Of a DNA stretch of 21,295 nt, positions 1 through 7,168 are shown piece after piece (within the stretch, counting starts at the first letter, position 1; each line of letters begins with the position of its first letter). Source of the stretch: a virus; the IMG/VR virus record IMGVR_UViG_3300039191_000071, positions 1 to 21,295 of that record. One strand, written 5' to 3'. The notes under the pieces were generated by a model that did not search any database, was not told where the DNA came from, and saw nothing but the letters and a program-made list of their open reading frames with translations. Made by a program: the position numbers and the translations under genes.

Positions 1-122
1 CTTGGGGAATGGGTATCAACGGGGGGCGCACCATACGGAGGTGGGAGGCTGGCGACGTTCCTGTAAACCCGATAGCGGCTCACTGCATTGCTATGATGGT
101 TAGGGACGCTCAGGCCGCTTGA
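1..122 (+). CDS. C-terminal end of a small helix-turn-helix DNA-binding protein (5' truncated by window)
   Basis: Frame 3 (first full codon at 3) is open from the window edge to a TGA at 120-122 and gives 39 residues. The segment GGRTIRRWEAGDVPVNPIAA has the look of the recognition-helix half of phage and prophage HTH proteins, which share a 'RTIRRWE.G..P.P' signature, followed by a short closing helix with IAMMVRD. The start lies outside the window, so the full domain cannot be confirmed. Frames 1 and 2 are also open for about 20-34 codons but give no recognisable pattern. It lies upstream of the palindromic control region and is a candidate regulator of it; that link is inference. Confidence 0.5.
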   Translation, partial: WGMGINGGRTIRRWEAGDVPVNPIAAHCIAMMVRDAQAA

Positions 123-166
123 CACAGCAGATTATTTGCGGTACGTGATAATCGCACGACGATTTC

Positions 167-193
167 CGCCGCCAGGTAAGCCTAGCGGCGTTT
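167..193 (+). terminator. Imperfect GC-rich hairpin with short T run, possible weak terminator
   Basis: CGCCGCCAGG (167-176) pairs with CCTAGCGGCG (181-190) around a TAAG loop, giving nine pairs with one C-A mismatch, and is followed by only three T residues (191-193). It sits 45 bp after the stop of the HTH gene, where a terminator would be expected, but the T tract is poor, so it could equally be a structured RNA element. Confidence 0.35.
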
Positions 194-337
194 CGATTCC
201 GCCTTCTGGTAGGTAAAGGTAAACGTCAATTGGGTGCGGTCGCTCAAACCCCTTGACACTTTATCCTCCTGAGCACGGCACAGGCTCGCAATTGCTGGTA
301 ATGAAGTCCCGCAGCCTACATCAAGCGCACTCAACAC

Positions 338-370
338 AGCCCGCCCCGCATCACGCGACGGCGGGCTTTT
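338..370 (+). terminator. Rho-independent terminator upstream of the late genes
   Basis: AGCCCGCC (338-345) and GGCGGGCT (360-367) form a perfect 8-bp stem with a 14-nt loop, followed by a T run at 367-370. It would stop plus-strand transcription arriving from upstream and so insulate the late operon, whose own promoter would lie between here and 485. Confidence 0.7.
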
Positions 371-390
371 GTATTTCCGATAATTAAAGC

Positions 391-427
391 GTTACGCGGT
401 ACGATTTAGCTTGTAATACGTTACGCG
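391..427 (+). repeat. Two direct copies of GTTACGCG, 29 bp apart
   Basis: Identical octamers occur at 391-398 and 420-427, start-to-start 29 bp, which is close to three helical turns and puts them on the same DNA face. The second copy forms part of the palindrome at 418-433. The arrangement resembles a full operator with an additional half-site. Confidence 0.5.
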
Positions 428-439
428 TAACGTTAGTTT
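411..439 (+). promoter_or_regulatory. Possible promoter with a palindromic operator in its spacer
   Basis: TTGTAA (411-416, four of six matches to the -35 consensus) is followed after exactly 17 bp by TAGTTT (434-439, a weak -10). The 17-bp spacer contains the perfect 16-bp palindrome ACGTTACGCGTAACGT (418-433). A regulator bound there would control polymerase access. The -10 is weak, so the promoter itself is uncertain; the palindrome is directly visible. Transcription would lead into the first late gene at 485. Confidence 0.4.
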
Positions 440-484
440 ATTCCTATAGGGCGGCGATTATCGCAACCCGCAGGAGTAGATAAA

Positions 485-685
485 ATGACCGAGCAAGAAT
501 ACGAAATGCAAGCCGCTGCAATCGCAACAGCAATTTGGGAAATCAGCACTGGCAACGGGCGCGACTTGGACGATGACTTGCACGACAATCACATGCAGAA
601 CTGTCAAGCCGCCGTTGCTAACACCTATTTTGGTGATATTGATATTGACGCGTGGCAGTCAGCAGCTTTGGCAGTGGTGTCGTGA
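485..685 (+). CDS. Small acidic hypothetical protein (66 aa), first gene of the late operon
   Basis: The ATG has a good Shine-Dalgarno (AGGAG, 472-476) at 8-nt spacing. The product is acidic, with a run of Asp and His in the middle (DLDDDLHDNH), and has no membrane segment or signal peptide. I do not recognise a family. Its stop overlaps the GTG of the next gene (GTGA), so the two are probably translationally coupled. Being first after the palindromic control region and just upstream of the terminase genes, it may belong to the packaging module, but nothing in the sequence shows a function. Confidence 0.6.
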   Translation: MTEQEYEMQAAAIATAIWEISTGNGRDLDDDLHDNHMQNCQAAVANTYFGDIDIDAWQSAALAVVS

Positions 686-855
686 ACATCACCCGCCCGC
701 GCAAGTCGCGCATTCTTGAAAAGGCTGGTCTGCGGTATCTCGCGGCTTGGCTTTCTGCCGAAACCGTTGAGGCGTTGCATTCTGAAATTGAAGAGACAGA
801 GGCTAAGGTAGCCGTAGAGCTGGCGAAAGCAGTCGGGGGCGCGAAAGATGAATGA
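682..855 (+). CDS. Small hypothetical protein (57 aa), coupled to its neighbour
   Basis: I chose the GTG at 682 because it overlaps the preceding TGA (683-685) in the GTGA arrangement seen repeatedly in this window; an in-frame ATG at 652 would cost a 34-bp overlap. The N-terminus is basic (NITRPRKSRILEK) and the C-terminal half is a Glu/Ala-rich predicted helix (SAETVEALHSEIEETEAK). The stop overlaps the next gene by 8 bp. No family is recognised. Basic N-terminus plus helical tail would suit a small nucleic-acid or protein-binding accessory factor, but that is a guess. Confidence 0.5.
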   Translation: MNITRPRKSRILEKAGLRYLAAWLSAETVEALHSEIEETEAKVAVELAKAVGGAKDE

Positions 856-1471
856 TCTAAGCGTTAAACGTGATAATGTAACACGCGAGTTTCGTCATGG
901 AACGCGGGGCGAGAGTGCCGCCCGCTGCATCGGTGAAATATCAAGGGATTGCGATGTGTTCGGCCTGACTAAAGGCGACTTTTCGATGATTGATATTTTG
1001 CGCCATATCGCCAAGCAGATTGGCCCATGCCGTATTGACATAGGCACATGGACGGCGGCGGCGGCGGACATCAAGCAGGCGTTCACGATGCTTGAGGATA
1101 AGAACATCGTAACGATGCGCTGGCTTGTGGATCGCAGCTTTCCGGCGCGTCAGGGCAAATACTACGCCAATTTGTTGGAGAAGTTTGGGCGCGACAGTGT
1201 GCGGCTGGCACGGTTTCACGCCAAATTTATACTGCTTGAAAACGACGATTACAGCGTAGCGGTTCGCACGTCGATGAATCTGAACGAAAACAAGCGGATT
1301 GAGTTTTTTGAAATCAGCGAGGGCAGCCCGATTAGCGGATATCTAAAGCAGGTTGTTGATTTTCATTTCGACAAGCCCTCTGAGGATAGCTATTCGGCGT
1401 TTAAGGAATTTGACATTACGCAACAGAAAAAGGCCCAGCCGGAAAAGGCGAGGCTTGGGGGCTGGGATTAA
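848..1471 (+). CDS. Phospholipase-D-like (single HKD) phage protein, 207 aa
   Basis: Residues about 34-155 resemble a single PLD-like domain. The first half has the alternating beta/helix pattern with CRIDIGTWTAAAADI (61-75). The second half has H124-x-K126 in ARFHAKFILLEN, then TSMNLN (141-146) followed by ENKRIEFFEI. This matches the order of an HKD motif (HxK...GSxxN), with Glu/Asn where the usual Asp falls and Thr-Ser in place of Gly-Ser. Proteins with one HKD normally act as dimers and are often nucleases or phosphodiesterases. The start overlaps the previous gene by 8 bp and the stop directly abuts the small terminase ATG. I infer a packaging- or DNA-related role; it could also be catalytically reduced. 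Confidence 0.65.
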   Translation: MNDLSVKRDNVTREFRHGTRGESAARCIGEISRDCDVFGLTKGDFSMIDILRHIAKQIGPCRIDIGTWTAAAADIKQAFTMLEDKNIVTMRWLVDRSFPARQGKYYANLLEKFGRDSVRLARFHAKFILLENDDYSVAVRTSMNLNENKRIEFFEISEGSPISGYLKQVVDFHFDKPSEDSYSAFKEFDITQQKKAQPEKARLGGWD

Positions 1472-1834
1472 ATGGCAAAGCAAGGCGCGATCTACAAGCC
1501 AACAGACGCAGATCGTTCGTTTGTTGAAAGGGCGGTGATGGCAGGCACGACGATTGAGAAAATATCGGAGTGCCTGAATATCCACAAAGACACGCTTGGC
1601 AAGCATTATCGTTATGAAATAATGACTGCCCGCGAAAGCATGAAGGGCCAGGCCGTGCGCGTTCTAATGGACAGCCTTACCGACAACAGCCTGGACGCGG
1701 CGAAGTATGTCCTGAGCCGCGTGGCGGGATGGACGGAAAAGAGCGTTGTGGATAACAAGCACGACATATCTGACCCGATGATCGAACTCCTCAAGCATGT
1801 GGCGGGCAATGGCAAACGTATCGGCGAAGATTAA
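1472..1834 (+). CDS. terS: Terminase small subunit (putative), 120 aa
   Basis: Residues about 22-47 form a helix-turn-helix of the terminase small-subunit/resolvase type (GTTIEKISECLNIHKDTLGK), followed by a helical segment ending in DAAKYVLSRVAGWTEK, which is typical of small terminase proteins. It recognises the packaging site and delivers DNA to the large subunit. The gene starts immediately after the PLD-like stop (TAA then ATG) and overlaps the large terminase gene by up to 38 bp. Length and position just before terL support the call. Identity as TerS rests on position and HTH rather than on a strongly diagnostic motif. Confidence 0.75.
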   Translation: MAKQGAIYKPTDADRSFVERAVMAGTTIEKISECLNIHKDTLGKHYRYEIMTARESMKGQAVRVLMDSLTDNSLDAAKYVLSRVAGWTEKSVVDNKHDISDPMIELLKHVAGNGKRIGED

Positions 1835-3302
1835 GGGTCAGTTCGCCGATCCCCTTTGGCGACTGCACAACCTCTACGACATCGTAGACAAGCGCGGCCA
1901 CGTCATTCGGTTTACGCCCAACCCTCAACAGCTTGACTATCTGCTGAACATTCATGGCCGCGACATCGTGCTAAAGGCGCGCCAGCTTGGATTCACAACG
2001 CTGGCCGCGATTGTAGCGCTGGATGAATGCGTTTTTACGCCAAACTGGTCAGCTGCGATCATCGCGCACACCAAGGCCGACGCACAGAAGATCCTCAAGA
2101 CAAAGGTACGGTTCCCCTACGATAACCTCCCGGAAGGCATCAAGAACGCCTGCCCGCTGGTTAATGACGCAGCCGACACGCTGGCGATGGCGAACAATAG
2201 CAGCGTAGTGGTGACATCATCCGCACGCGGCGGCACGCTGCAACGCTTGCACGTTTCGGAATTTGGCAAGATCTGCGCGCGATACCCGGACAAGGCCGAT
2301 GAGATCATCAGCGGATCGTTCCCGGCGGCGGAAAACGGTCACATCACAATCGAAAGCACCGCAGAAGGGCAAGATGGCGCGTTCTACCGCATGACGCAGG
2401 AGGCGCTTGAAAAGGAAGCCAAGGGCGAGGCTCTAAGCCCGCTCGACTGGCGCATTCACTTCTACCCTTGGTATGACAATCCAGACTATCAAACCGCGCC
2501 CGAGCTTGTGCGGGTCACGGAAGCTGACACTAAATACTTCGAAAACCTCAAATACGACGAGGGCATAGAGTTGGACGCAGGCCAAAAGGCTTGGTGGGTC
2601 CAGCAGGAAAAGACGCAGGGCGGCAAGATGAAGCGGGAATACCCCGCAACGCCGCGCGAGGCCTTTGAGCAGGCGCTTGAGGGCGCGTACTTCGAGCAAG
2701 AAATAGCGCACACGATCAAGCGCGACGGCATTGGCGCATTTCCATTTGATCCGCGCCACCAGGTCAACACCTTCTGGGACTTGGGGCGCAATGACCAGAC
2801 GGCGATCTGGCTGCATCAAGACATCAATGGGCGCGACCGGTGGATCGGCTATTATGAAAACAGCGGAGAGCACATCAGCCACTATTTGAACTGGCTCAAG
2901 GACTGGCTCAAGCAGCGCGAAGCCGGATGGGGCGACCACTACTGGCCTCACGATGGCGCGCGCGAGGATTTGTTTCTGGAGAATGGGCGGCTTGGCGAGG
3001 TTAAGGCGATGGGCTTTACGCCTAAAATCGTTCCCCGCGTGTCTGACAAGATCCTGGCGATTGAAGCGTCCCGCTCAGCGTTCCCGAACAGTGATTTTGA
3101 CGCGGTAGCCTGTGAGTTGGGACTCAAGCGGCTGAGGCACTACCGCAAAGAGTGGGATGATCGGCGCGGGGTTTGGAAAGACCGTCCGATGCACGACATC
3201 AACAGCAACGGCGCTGACGCCTACATGACATTTGCGACGGGCTACAAACGCCAGTCGGGATGGAAGGCGCCGCCGCGCAGGAACCTACAGGGGATTGCTT
3301 AG
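1797..3302 (+). CDS. terL: Terminase large subunit (ATPase/nuclease), 501 aa
   Basis: This is the packaging motor. The N-terminal ATPase has an adenine-contact segment (PNPQQLDYLL, 41-50), a Walker-A-like loop KARQLGFTT (60-68), a Walker-B-region strand RLHVSEFG (150-157), and the coupling motif ESTAEG (186-191). The C-terminal RNase-H-like nuclease carries acidic residues in WDLG (327-330), PHDG (384-387) and NGADAYMTFA (471-480). The length is normal for the family. The longest start is used; ATG 1809 (MANVSAK) is equally plausible because neither has a convincing Shine-Dalgarno, which suggests coupling to terS. The conservative residues at all motor positions indicate an active enzyme. Confidence 0.93.
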   Translation: MWRAMANVSAKIKGQFADPLWRLHNLYDIVDKRGHVIRFTPNPQQLDYLLNIHGRDIVLKARQLGFTTLAAIVALDECVFTPNWSAAIIAHTKADAQKILKTKVRFPYDNLPEGIKNACPLVNDAADTLAMANNSSVVVTSSARGGTLQRLHVSEFGKICARYPDKADEIISGSFPAAENGHITIESTAEGQDGAFYRMTQEALEKEAKGEALSPLDWRIHFYPWYDNPDYQTAPELVRVTEADTKYFENLKYDEGIELDAGQKAWWVQQEKTQGGKMKREYPATPREAFEQALEGAYFEQEIAHTIKRDGIGAFPFDPRHQVNTFWDLGRNDQTAIWLHQDINGRDRWIGYYENSGEHISHYLNWLKDWLKQREAGWGDHYWPHDGAREDLFLENGRLGEVKAMGFTPKIVPRVSDKILAIEASRSAFPNSDFDAVACELGLKRLRHYRKEWDDRRGVWKDRPMHDINSNGADAYMTFATGYKRQSGWKAPPRRNLQGIA

Positions 3303-3905
3303 ATGGCCTTATCGACATTCGCAGAACTGCAAGCGTCCATCGCGTCATGGCTTGACCGGGACGACCTGACTGCGGTGGTCAAAGACTTCATCACAATCGC
3401 AGAGGCTCAATTTCAGCGCGATGTGCGGCACCGCAGCATGGTGGCGAGCGCTGATCTAGCGATTGCCGCGCGGTTCGTTGATCTGCCCGCTGACCACATC
3501 AAAACTATTCGGCTGGACTGCGACGGCAACCGCCTGACTGCCATCAGCACAGACGACATGATTGACCGACGCGACAAAGGCACCGCAGGCGGCCAGCCTC
3601 GCAACTACGCCCCGATAGGCGTGCAGGTGGAGATATTCCCAACGCCCGCCGATAGCTACACCGGCACGCTGCAATACTACCGCAAGATCCCGGCGCTATC
3701 GGATGCGGCCCCGACGAATTGGTTGCTGGAAGTAGCGCCAGATGCGTACCTTTATGGATCACTGATCCACGCAGCACCGTTCCTAGTCGAGGACATGCGG
3801 CTTCAAACGTGGTCCGGGCTGTATTCTGCGGCGGTTTCAAACCTGAACGCCGCTGACAATGCCGGTCAGTGGGGCGGCAACCTCGTAATCCCTGCGCGGA
3901 GATAA
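3303..3905 (+). CDS. Neck/head-tail adaptor protein, SU10/podovirus type, 200 aa
   Basis: The N-terminal pattern (FAELQASIASWLDRDDLTA, then a helix with DFITIAEAQFQRDVRH) is the hallmark of the podoviral adaptor family that docks under the portal and completes the neck. The central beta-rich part has a DLPADHIKTIRL strand, and a late helix carries LLEVAPDAYLYGSLIHAAPFL, also typical. The ATG directly follows the terL stop. In most podoviruses this gene is close to the portal; here the portal is about 10 kb downstream. I am confident of the family; the structural position in the virion is inferred from relatives. Confidence 0.8.
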   Translation: MALSTFAELQASIASWLDRDDLTAVVKDFITIAEAQFQRDVRHRSMVASADLAIAARFVDLPADHIKTIRLDCDGNRLTAISTDDMIDRRDKGTAGGQPRNYAPIGVQVEIFPTPADSYTGTLQYYRKIPALSDAAPTNWLLEVAPDAYLYGSLIHAAPFLVEDMRLQTWSGLYSAAVSNLNAADNAGQWGGNLVIPARR

Positions 3906-3909
3906 ACAC

Positions 3910-5271
3910 ATGGCGACTTATTCAACCTCACTCGCGGTAACGCTACAAGCGGACGCCGCCAACTCGAACACATGGGGCGCTGTTGCCAACGGGGTTTTTG
4001 CGCAACTCGATGAAGCAATCGGGCAGTTTGCATCTATTGCGATTACGGGCGACGCGTCGCTGGTTATCACGGACGGCACGGCAAGCGCGGGCAGCAGCAA
4101 TCAAGCGCGCAAGGCGTTGCTGATCCTGACCGGAACGCCCGGCGCAGGCTTCACGCTGACGATGCCGGAAGTCCAGAAGGGCTGGGTATTCTACAACAAC
4201 TCAGACAGCACCGCGACGATCACAACCTCTACAGGCACCACGACTGTTGCTATCGAGGCGAACGTGTTTTGCAGCGTCTACGCGGACGGCGCGGGCAATG
4301 TCTACCAGACCAGCCACAAGATCACCGAGGACGGCAAGCAACTGGCCCCAACCGTGTCTGGAACGCTTGCCGCAGAAGACGATGTAACGGTCGGCGGAAC
4401 GCTGGCGGTGACTGGCACTACCACGCTTTCGGGCATATCCTACCCGACATCTGACGGGGCCGACACGCAGGTTCTGCGAACAGACGGCGCGGGCAATCTT
4501 ATCTTTGCGACGGTATCGGGCGGCGGCAATGTTCTTGGCCCCGCGTCGTCTATAGATGGCGGGATGGCGGCGTTTGACGGGACGAGCGGCACGCTGCTCA
4601 AAGCAGGCGTTGTACCTACTGCCACCAAAACCACCTATCTCACATCTACAACTTGGACCAAACCAGCCGGGGCTAAGTTTGTTATTATTGAGGCTTGGGG
4701 TGGCGGTGTAGGGGGGCAAGGTGCAAGCGCCGCACCGGGAAAAGGGGGCGGCGGCGGCGGTTACGTTAGCATTTCCATTCCTGCGGATGATCTTGCAGAA
4801 AGCGTTGCAATCACAATTGGCGCGGGTGGTGCTGGCGGAACAGGTGTTGATGGGAGCAACAGCACCGTTGACCCCGGCGGCGCTGGTGGAAACACCTCGT
4901 TTGGATCACTTTTAACTGCCTTTGGTGGCACTGGTACGACTTCCGGCAGCTTTGCTCTTGAAAACATTCCGGATTTCCACGGCGGTGGCGGTGGCGCAAT
5001 TGGACGTAGCGGCGGTGCGGCAATTAAAGGCGGTGGTGGTGGTGGTGGCGGGGGAAGCACAACTGCCAGCGCGGGAGGCGCATCGGCACTCGGGGGCAAT
5101 GGCGGCGCTAGTGGGGCGCAACCTTTGAATTCAGGTACGGACGGATCTAACGGGGTTGTCCCCGGCGGCGGTGGTGGTGGCGGAGGACAAGCTACCGGAA
5201 TTTCTTCATTCACTGCTGGCGATGGCGGCAATGGCGCTGCCGGTCAAGTTACCATCACAGTAATCACATAA
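3910..5271 (+). CDS. Tail fibre/receptor-binding protein with glycine-rich tip, 453 aa
   Basis: Shine-Dalgarno GGAG (3898-3901) precedes ATG 3910. Residues 1-140 form a Ser/Thr/Ala-rich, probably beta-sandwich attachment domain (NTWGAVANGVFAQLDEAIG is a common phage-fibre opening). Residues about 148-240 contain the spacer VSGTLAAEDDVTVGGTLAVTGTTTLSG, as found in fibre shafts. From about 245 comes a Gly-rich domain beginning TWTKPAGAKFVIIEAWGGG, with at least seven runs of 4-9 glycines to the C-terminus. This matches the phage 'glycine-rich domain' in which Gly-runs pack as a polyglycine-II-like tip and the loops between them contact the receptor. The following gene looks like its assembly partner. 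Confidence 0.85.
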   Translation: MATYSTSLAVTLQADAANSNTWGAVANGVFAQLDEAIGQFASIAITGDASLVITDGTASAGSSNQARKALLILTGTPGAGFTLTMPEVQKGWVFYNNSDSTATITTSTGTTTVAIEANVFCSVYADGAGNVYQTSHKITEDGKQLAPTVSGTLAAEDDVTVGGTLAVTGTTTLSGISYPTSDGADTQVLRTDGAGNLIFATVSGGGNVLGPASSIDGGMAAFDGTSGTLLKAGVVPTATKTTYLTSTTWTKPAGAKFVIIEAWGGGVGGQGASAAPGKGGGGGGYVSISIPADDLAESVAITIGAGGAGGTGVDGSNSTVDPGGAGGNTSFGSLLTAFGGTGTTSGSFALENIPDFHGGGGGAIGRSGGAAIKGGGGGGGGGSTTASAGGASALGGNGGASGAQPLNSGTDGSNGVVPGGGGGGGGQATGISSFTAGDGGNGAAGQVTITVIT

Positions 5272-5281
5272 GGGGGCGATC

Positions 5282-5695
5282 ATGTACGCAATCATTGAAA
5301 ACGGCAGGGTCGCAAATATTGTCATGGCCGACGCTGAAACCGCCACGGCAAACGGCTGGATCGCATATACTGGGGCCAGCAAAGGCGACACATGGGATGG
5401 CACAGACTTCGCCCGACCAGCCCTTCCCGCTATCACAGCAGCCCAGGTCAAGGCCGAGGCTGGCCGCCGCATCACTGCAATCGCCCCGGAGTGGACGCAG
5501 CGCAACCTAACAGCCCAAGCGGCTGTGCTGGCGAAAATCGGCGTGGACAACTGGACAACAGAACAGACGGCGGAATGGGACGCGGGCGAGGTTATTTGGG
5601 CAAGAATCCAGGCAATCCGCACGGCGTCCAATGTGATCGAACGGCTTGACCCGATCCCGCAAGATTACGCGACGAACGAAAGCCGCTGGCCTTAA
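5282..5695 (+). CDS. Tail-fibre-assembly-like protein, 137 aa
   Basis: The opening MYAIIENGRVANIVMADAET with GWIAYTGASKGDTWDGTDF after it is typical of small proteins encoded directly behind phage fibre genes. The C-terminal half is a helical segment (VKAEAGRRITAI, then WTTEQTAEWDAGEVIWARIQAI), as in fibre chaperones or attachment proteins. The Shine-Dalgarno is AAGGGGG (about 5270-5277). The gene sits between the fibre and the nozzle-like protein and its stop abuts the next ATG. It probably assists folding or attachment of the Gly-rich fibre; it could instead be a small structural component. Confidence 0.65.
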   Translation: MYAIIENGRVANIVMADAETATANGWIAYTGASKGDTWDGTDFARPALPAITAAQVKAEAGRRITAIAPEWTQRNLTAQAAVLAKIGVDNWTTEQTAEWDAGEVIWARIQAIRTASNVIERLDPIPQDYATNESRWP

Positions 5696-7168
5696 ATGCT
5701 GATCCCCATTGAACTGCCGCCCGGCCAATTCCGCAACGGCACCGACCTGCAATCGCGCGGGCGCTGGCGGGATGCCTCGCTGATCCGCTGGCACGAAGGC
5801 ACGATGCGCCCGGTCGGCGGCTGGGGTTTGTTTACGGCAGATGAAGCCGATGGCATTGTGCGCGCGATCCATTCGTTTCAGTCCATTGCAGGCGTGCGCT
5901 ATGTCGTGATGGGCAGCGCCAACGCTCTTGAGGTCTACAATGAGGACCGGGCGATTGTTGACATCACGCCTTCCGATCTCGCCACAGGTCGCGCGGCGTC
6001 GGAAACCAGAACAGGATGGGGCAGCGGAACATGGGGCCGAGGCCGCTGGAGTTCCGAATATGACGACGACTCGATTGACGCCGCCGCAACACTCTGGAGC
6101 CTAGACAACTGGGGGCAGGATCTTATCGCGTGCAATGATGTCGATGGCCGCATTCTGCTTTGGCAGCGCGATGAGGACGCAAATGCCGTAGTGATTACAA
6201 ACGCGCCGACAGGATGCCTCGCTACATGCGTTTCAGACAATCGCTTTCTGTTCGCATTCGGTGCGGGCGGCGATCCGCGCTTGGTGGCGTGGTCTGACCG
6301 CGAGGATTACACGGTCTGGGAGTCGAGCGCGACAAACGAGGCGGGCGATTTTCAGCTAAATACGGCTGGCTCGATTCAAACAGGCGTATCCGTTAAGGGT
6401 GAGGTTCTAATCCTGACCGACGAGGACGCGCACGCTGCGCGGTATGTCGGTCCGCAGTTGGTGCATGAGTTCGAGCAGGTCGGCACTTCATGCGGCGCTG
6501 CCGGGCGCAATGCGGTCGCAGTAACGGACATAGGCGCGATATGGATGGGGCGCGGCGGCTTCTACATCTACTCCGGCGGGCAAGTCCAGCGCATTCCATG
6601 CGAAGTTTCAGACTACGTGTTCGACGACATCGGGCGATTTACGGGGGCGCACGTCAGCGCTGTAAGGATCGGCGAATTCTCGGAGATCTGGTGGTTTTAC
6701 ACGACATCTACCGGCACCGATAACGAACGTTACGTCTCTTTTAACTACGAGCGCGGCACATGGTCCACGGGCAACCTTTCGCGCACGTCCGGCATTGATC
6801 GCGGCGTGTTCCCCTACCCCCTGATGATGGCAGACGACACGCTTTATGAGCATGAGGCAGGCACGATACCAGCAGGCTTTCCGGTCTATGCCGAGTCTGG
6901 ACCGGTTGGCTTGAACGGTGGTGAACAGACGTTCACGGCGCTGCGGCTGTACCCTGACGAGGAAACGCAGGGCGACGTAACGGCAACATTCAAAACACGG
7001 CTGTATCCCAACGCTACGGAAACCAGTCACGGGCCATATATTTTGGGCAATCCGACCAGCGTTCGATTCACTGGGCGGCAATTCAGGATGCGCGTCGATG
7101 GCGCGACGGGCCGGGATTTCAGGGTAGGCGCGCAGCGGCTTGACGTTCAGCCGAGGGGCAGACGATGA
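5696..7168 (+). CDS. Tail nozzle / packaged-DNA-stabilisation-like structural protein, 490 aa
   Basis: The N-terminus (IELPPGQFRNGTDLQSRGRW, then LIRWHEGTMRPVGGW) is a recurring signature of large podoviral tail-stub proteins. The rest consists of repeated beta-strand units with aromatic/Asp turns (VYNEDRAIVDITP; TLWSLDNWGQDLIACNDVDGRILLW; RFLFAFGAGGDPRLVAWSDRED), consistent with a beta-propeller like that of tail tubular protein B or the P22 gp10/SU10 nozzle. It would form the channel below the adaptor that retains packaged DNA. ATG abuts the previous stop and the TGA overlaps the next ATG (ATGA). The structural class is a pattern-based inference. Confidence 0.7.
   Translation: MLIPIELPPGQFRNGTDLQSRGRWRDASLIRWHEGTMRPVGGWGLFTADEADGIVRAIHSFQSIAGVRYVVMGSANALEVYNEDRAIVDITPSDLATGRAASETRTGWGSGTWGRGRWSSEYDDDSIDAAATLWSLDNWGQDLIACNDVDGRILLWQRDEDANAVVITNAPTGCLATCVSDNRFLFAFGAGGDPRLVAWSDREDYTVWESSATNEAGDFQLNTAGSIQTGVSVKGEVLILTDEDAHAARYVGPQLVHEFEQVGTSCGAAGRNAVAVTDIGAIWMGRGGFYIYSGGQVQRIPCEVSDYVFDDIGRFTGAHVSAVRIGEFSEIWWFYTTSTGTDNERYVSFNYERGTWSTGNLSRTSGIDRGVFPYPLMMADDTLYEHEAGTIPAGFPVYAESGPVGLNGGEQTFTALRLYPDEETQGDVTATFKTRLYPNATETSHGPYILGNPTSVRFTGRQFRMRVDGATGRDFRVGAQRLDVQPRGRR

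Larger units (their letters stand above)
123..484. other. Non-coding control region before the late operon
   Basis: This stretch has no credible gene on either strand. It contains an imperfect hairpin (167-190), a Rho-independent terminator (338-370), a repeated octamer (391-398 and 420-427), a 16-bp palindrome (418-433) and the Shine-Dalgarno of the first late gene (472-476). I looked for a tRNA and found no T-arm-like sequence. It reads as the boundary between an upstream regulatory module and the late genes. Confidence 0.6.

Noticed and set aside
119-152. TTGACA followed by GATAAT as a promoter
   Set aside because: The boxes are 22 bp apart, too far for a normal sigma-70 promoter, and the 17-bp position holds a poor -10 (TACGTG).
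253-282. TTGACA at 253-258 as a -35 box
   Set aside because: No -10-like hexamer occurs at 16-19 bp; the following sequence is GC-rich.
123-337. tRNA or other known RNA gene in the leading non-coding region
   Set aside because: No cloverleaf arms or T-loop consensus could be found by eye; only an isolated hairpin is present.
414-451. A functional T7-type promoter
   Set aside because: The two halves are 18 bp too far apart for a single-subunit polymerase; kept only as a curiosity in the findings.
2433-2951. 172-codon minus-strand frame inside the terminase gene
   Set aside because: A GC-rich shadow of terL, which has all motor and nuclease motifs in its own frame.
4761-5231. Long proline-rich frame on the minus strand opposite the fibre tip
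   Set aside because: It is the complement of the GGC/GGT glycine runs, which necessarily reads as proline codons; no ribosome site or independent support.
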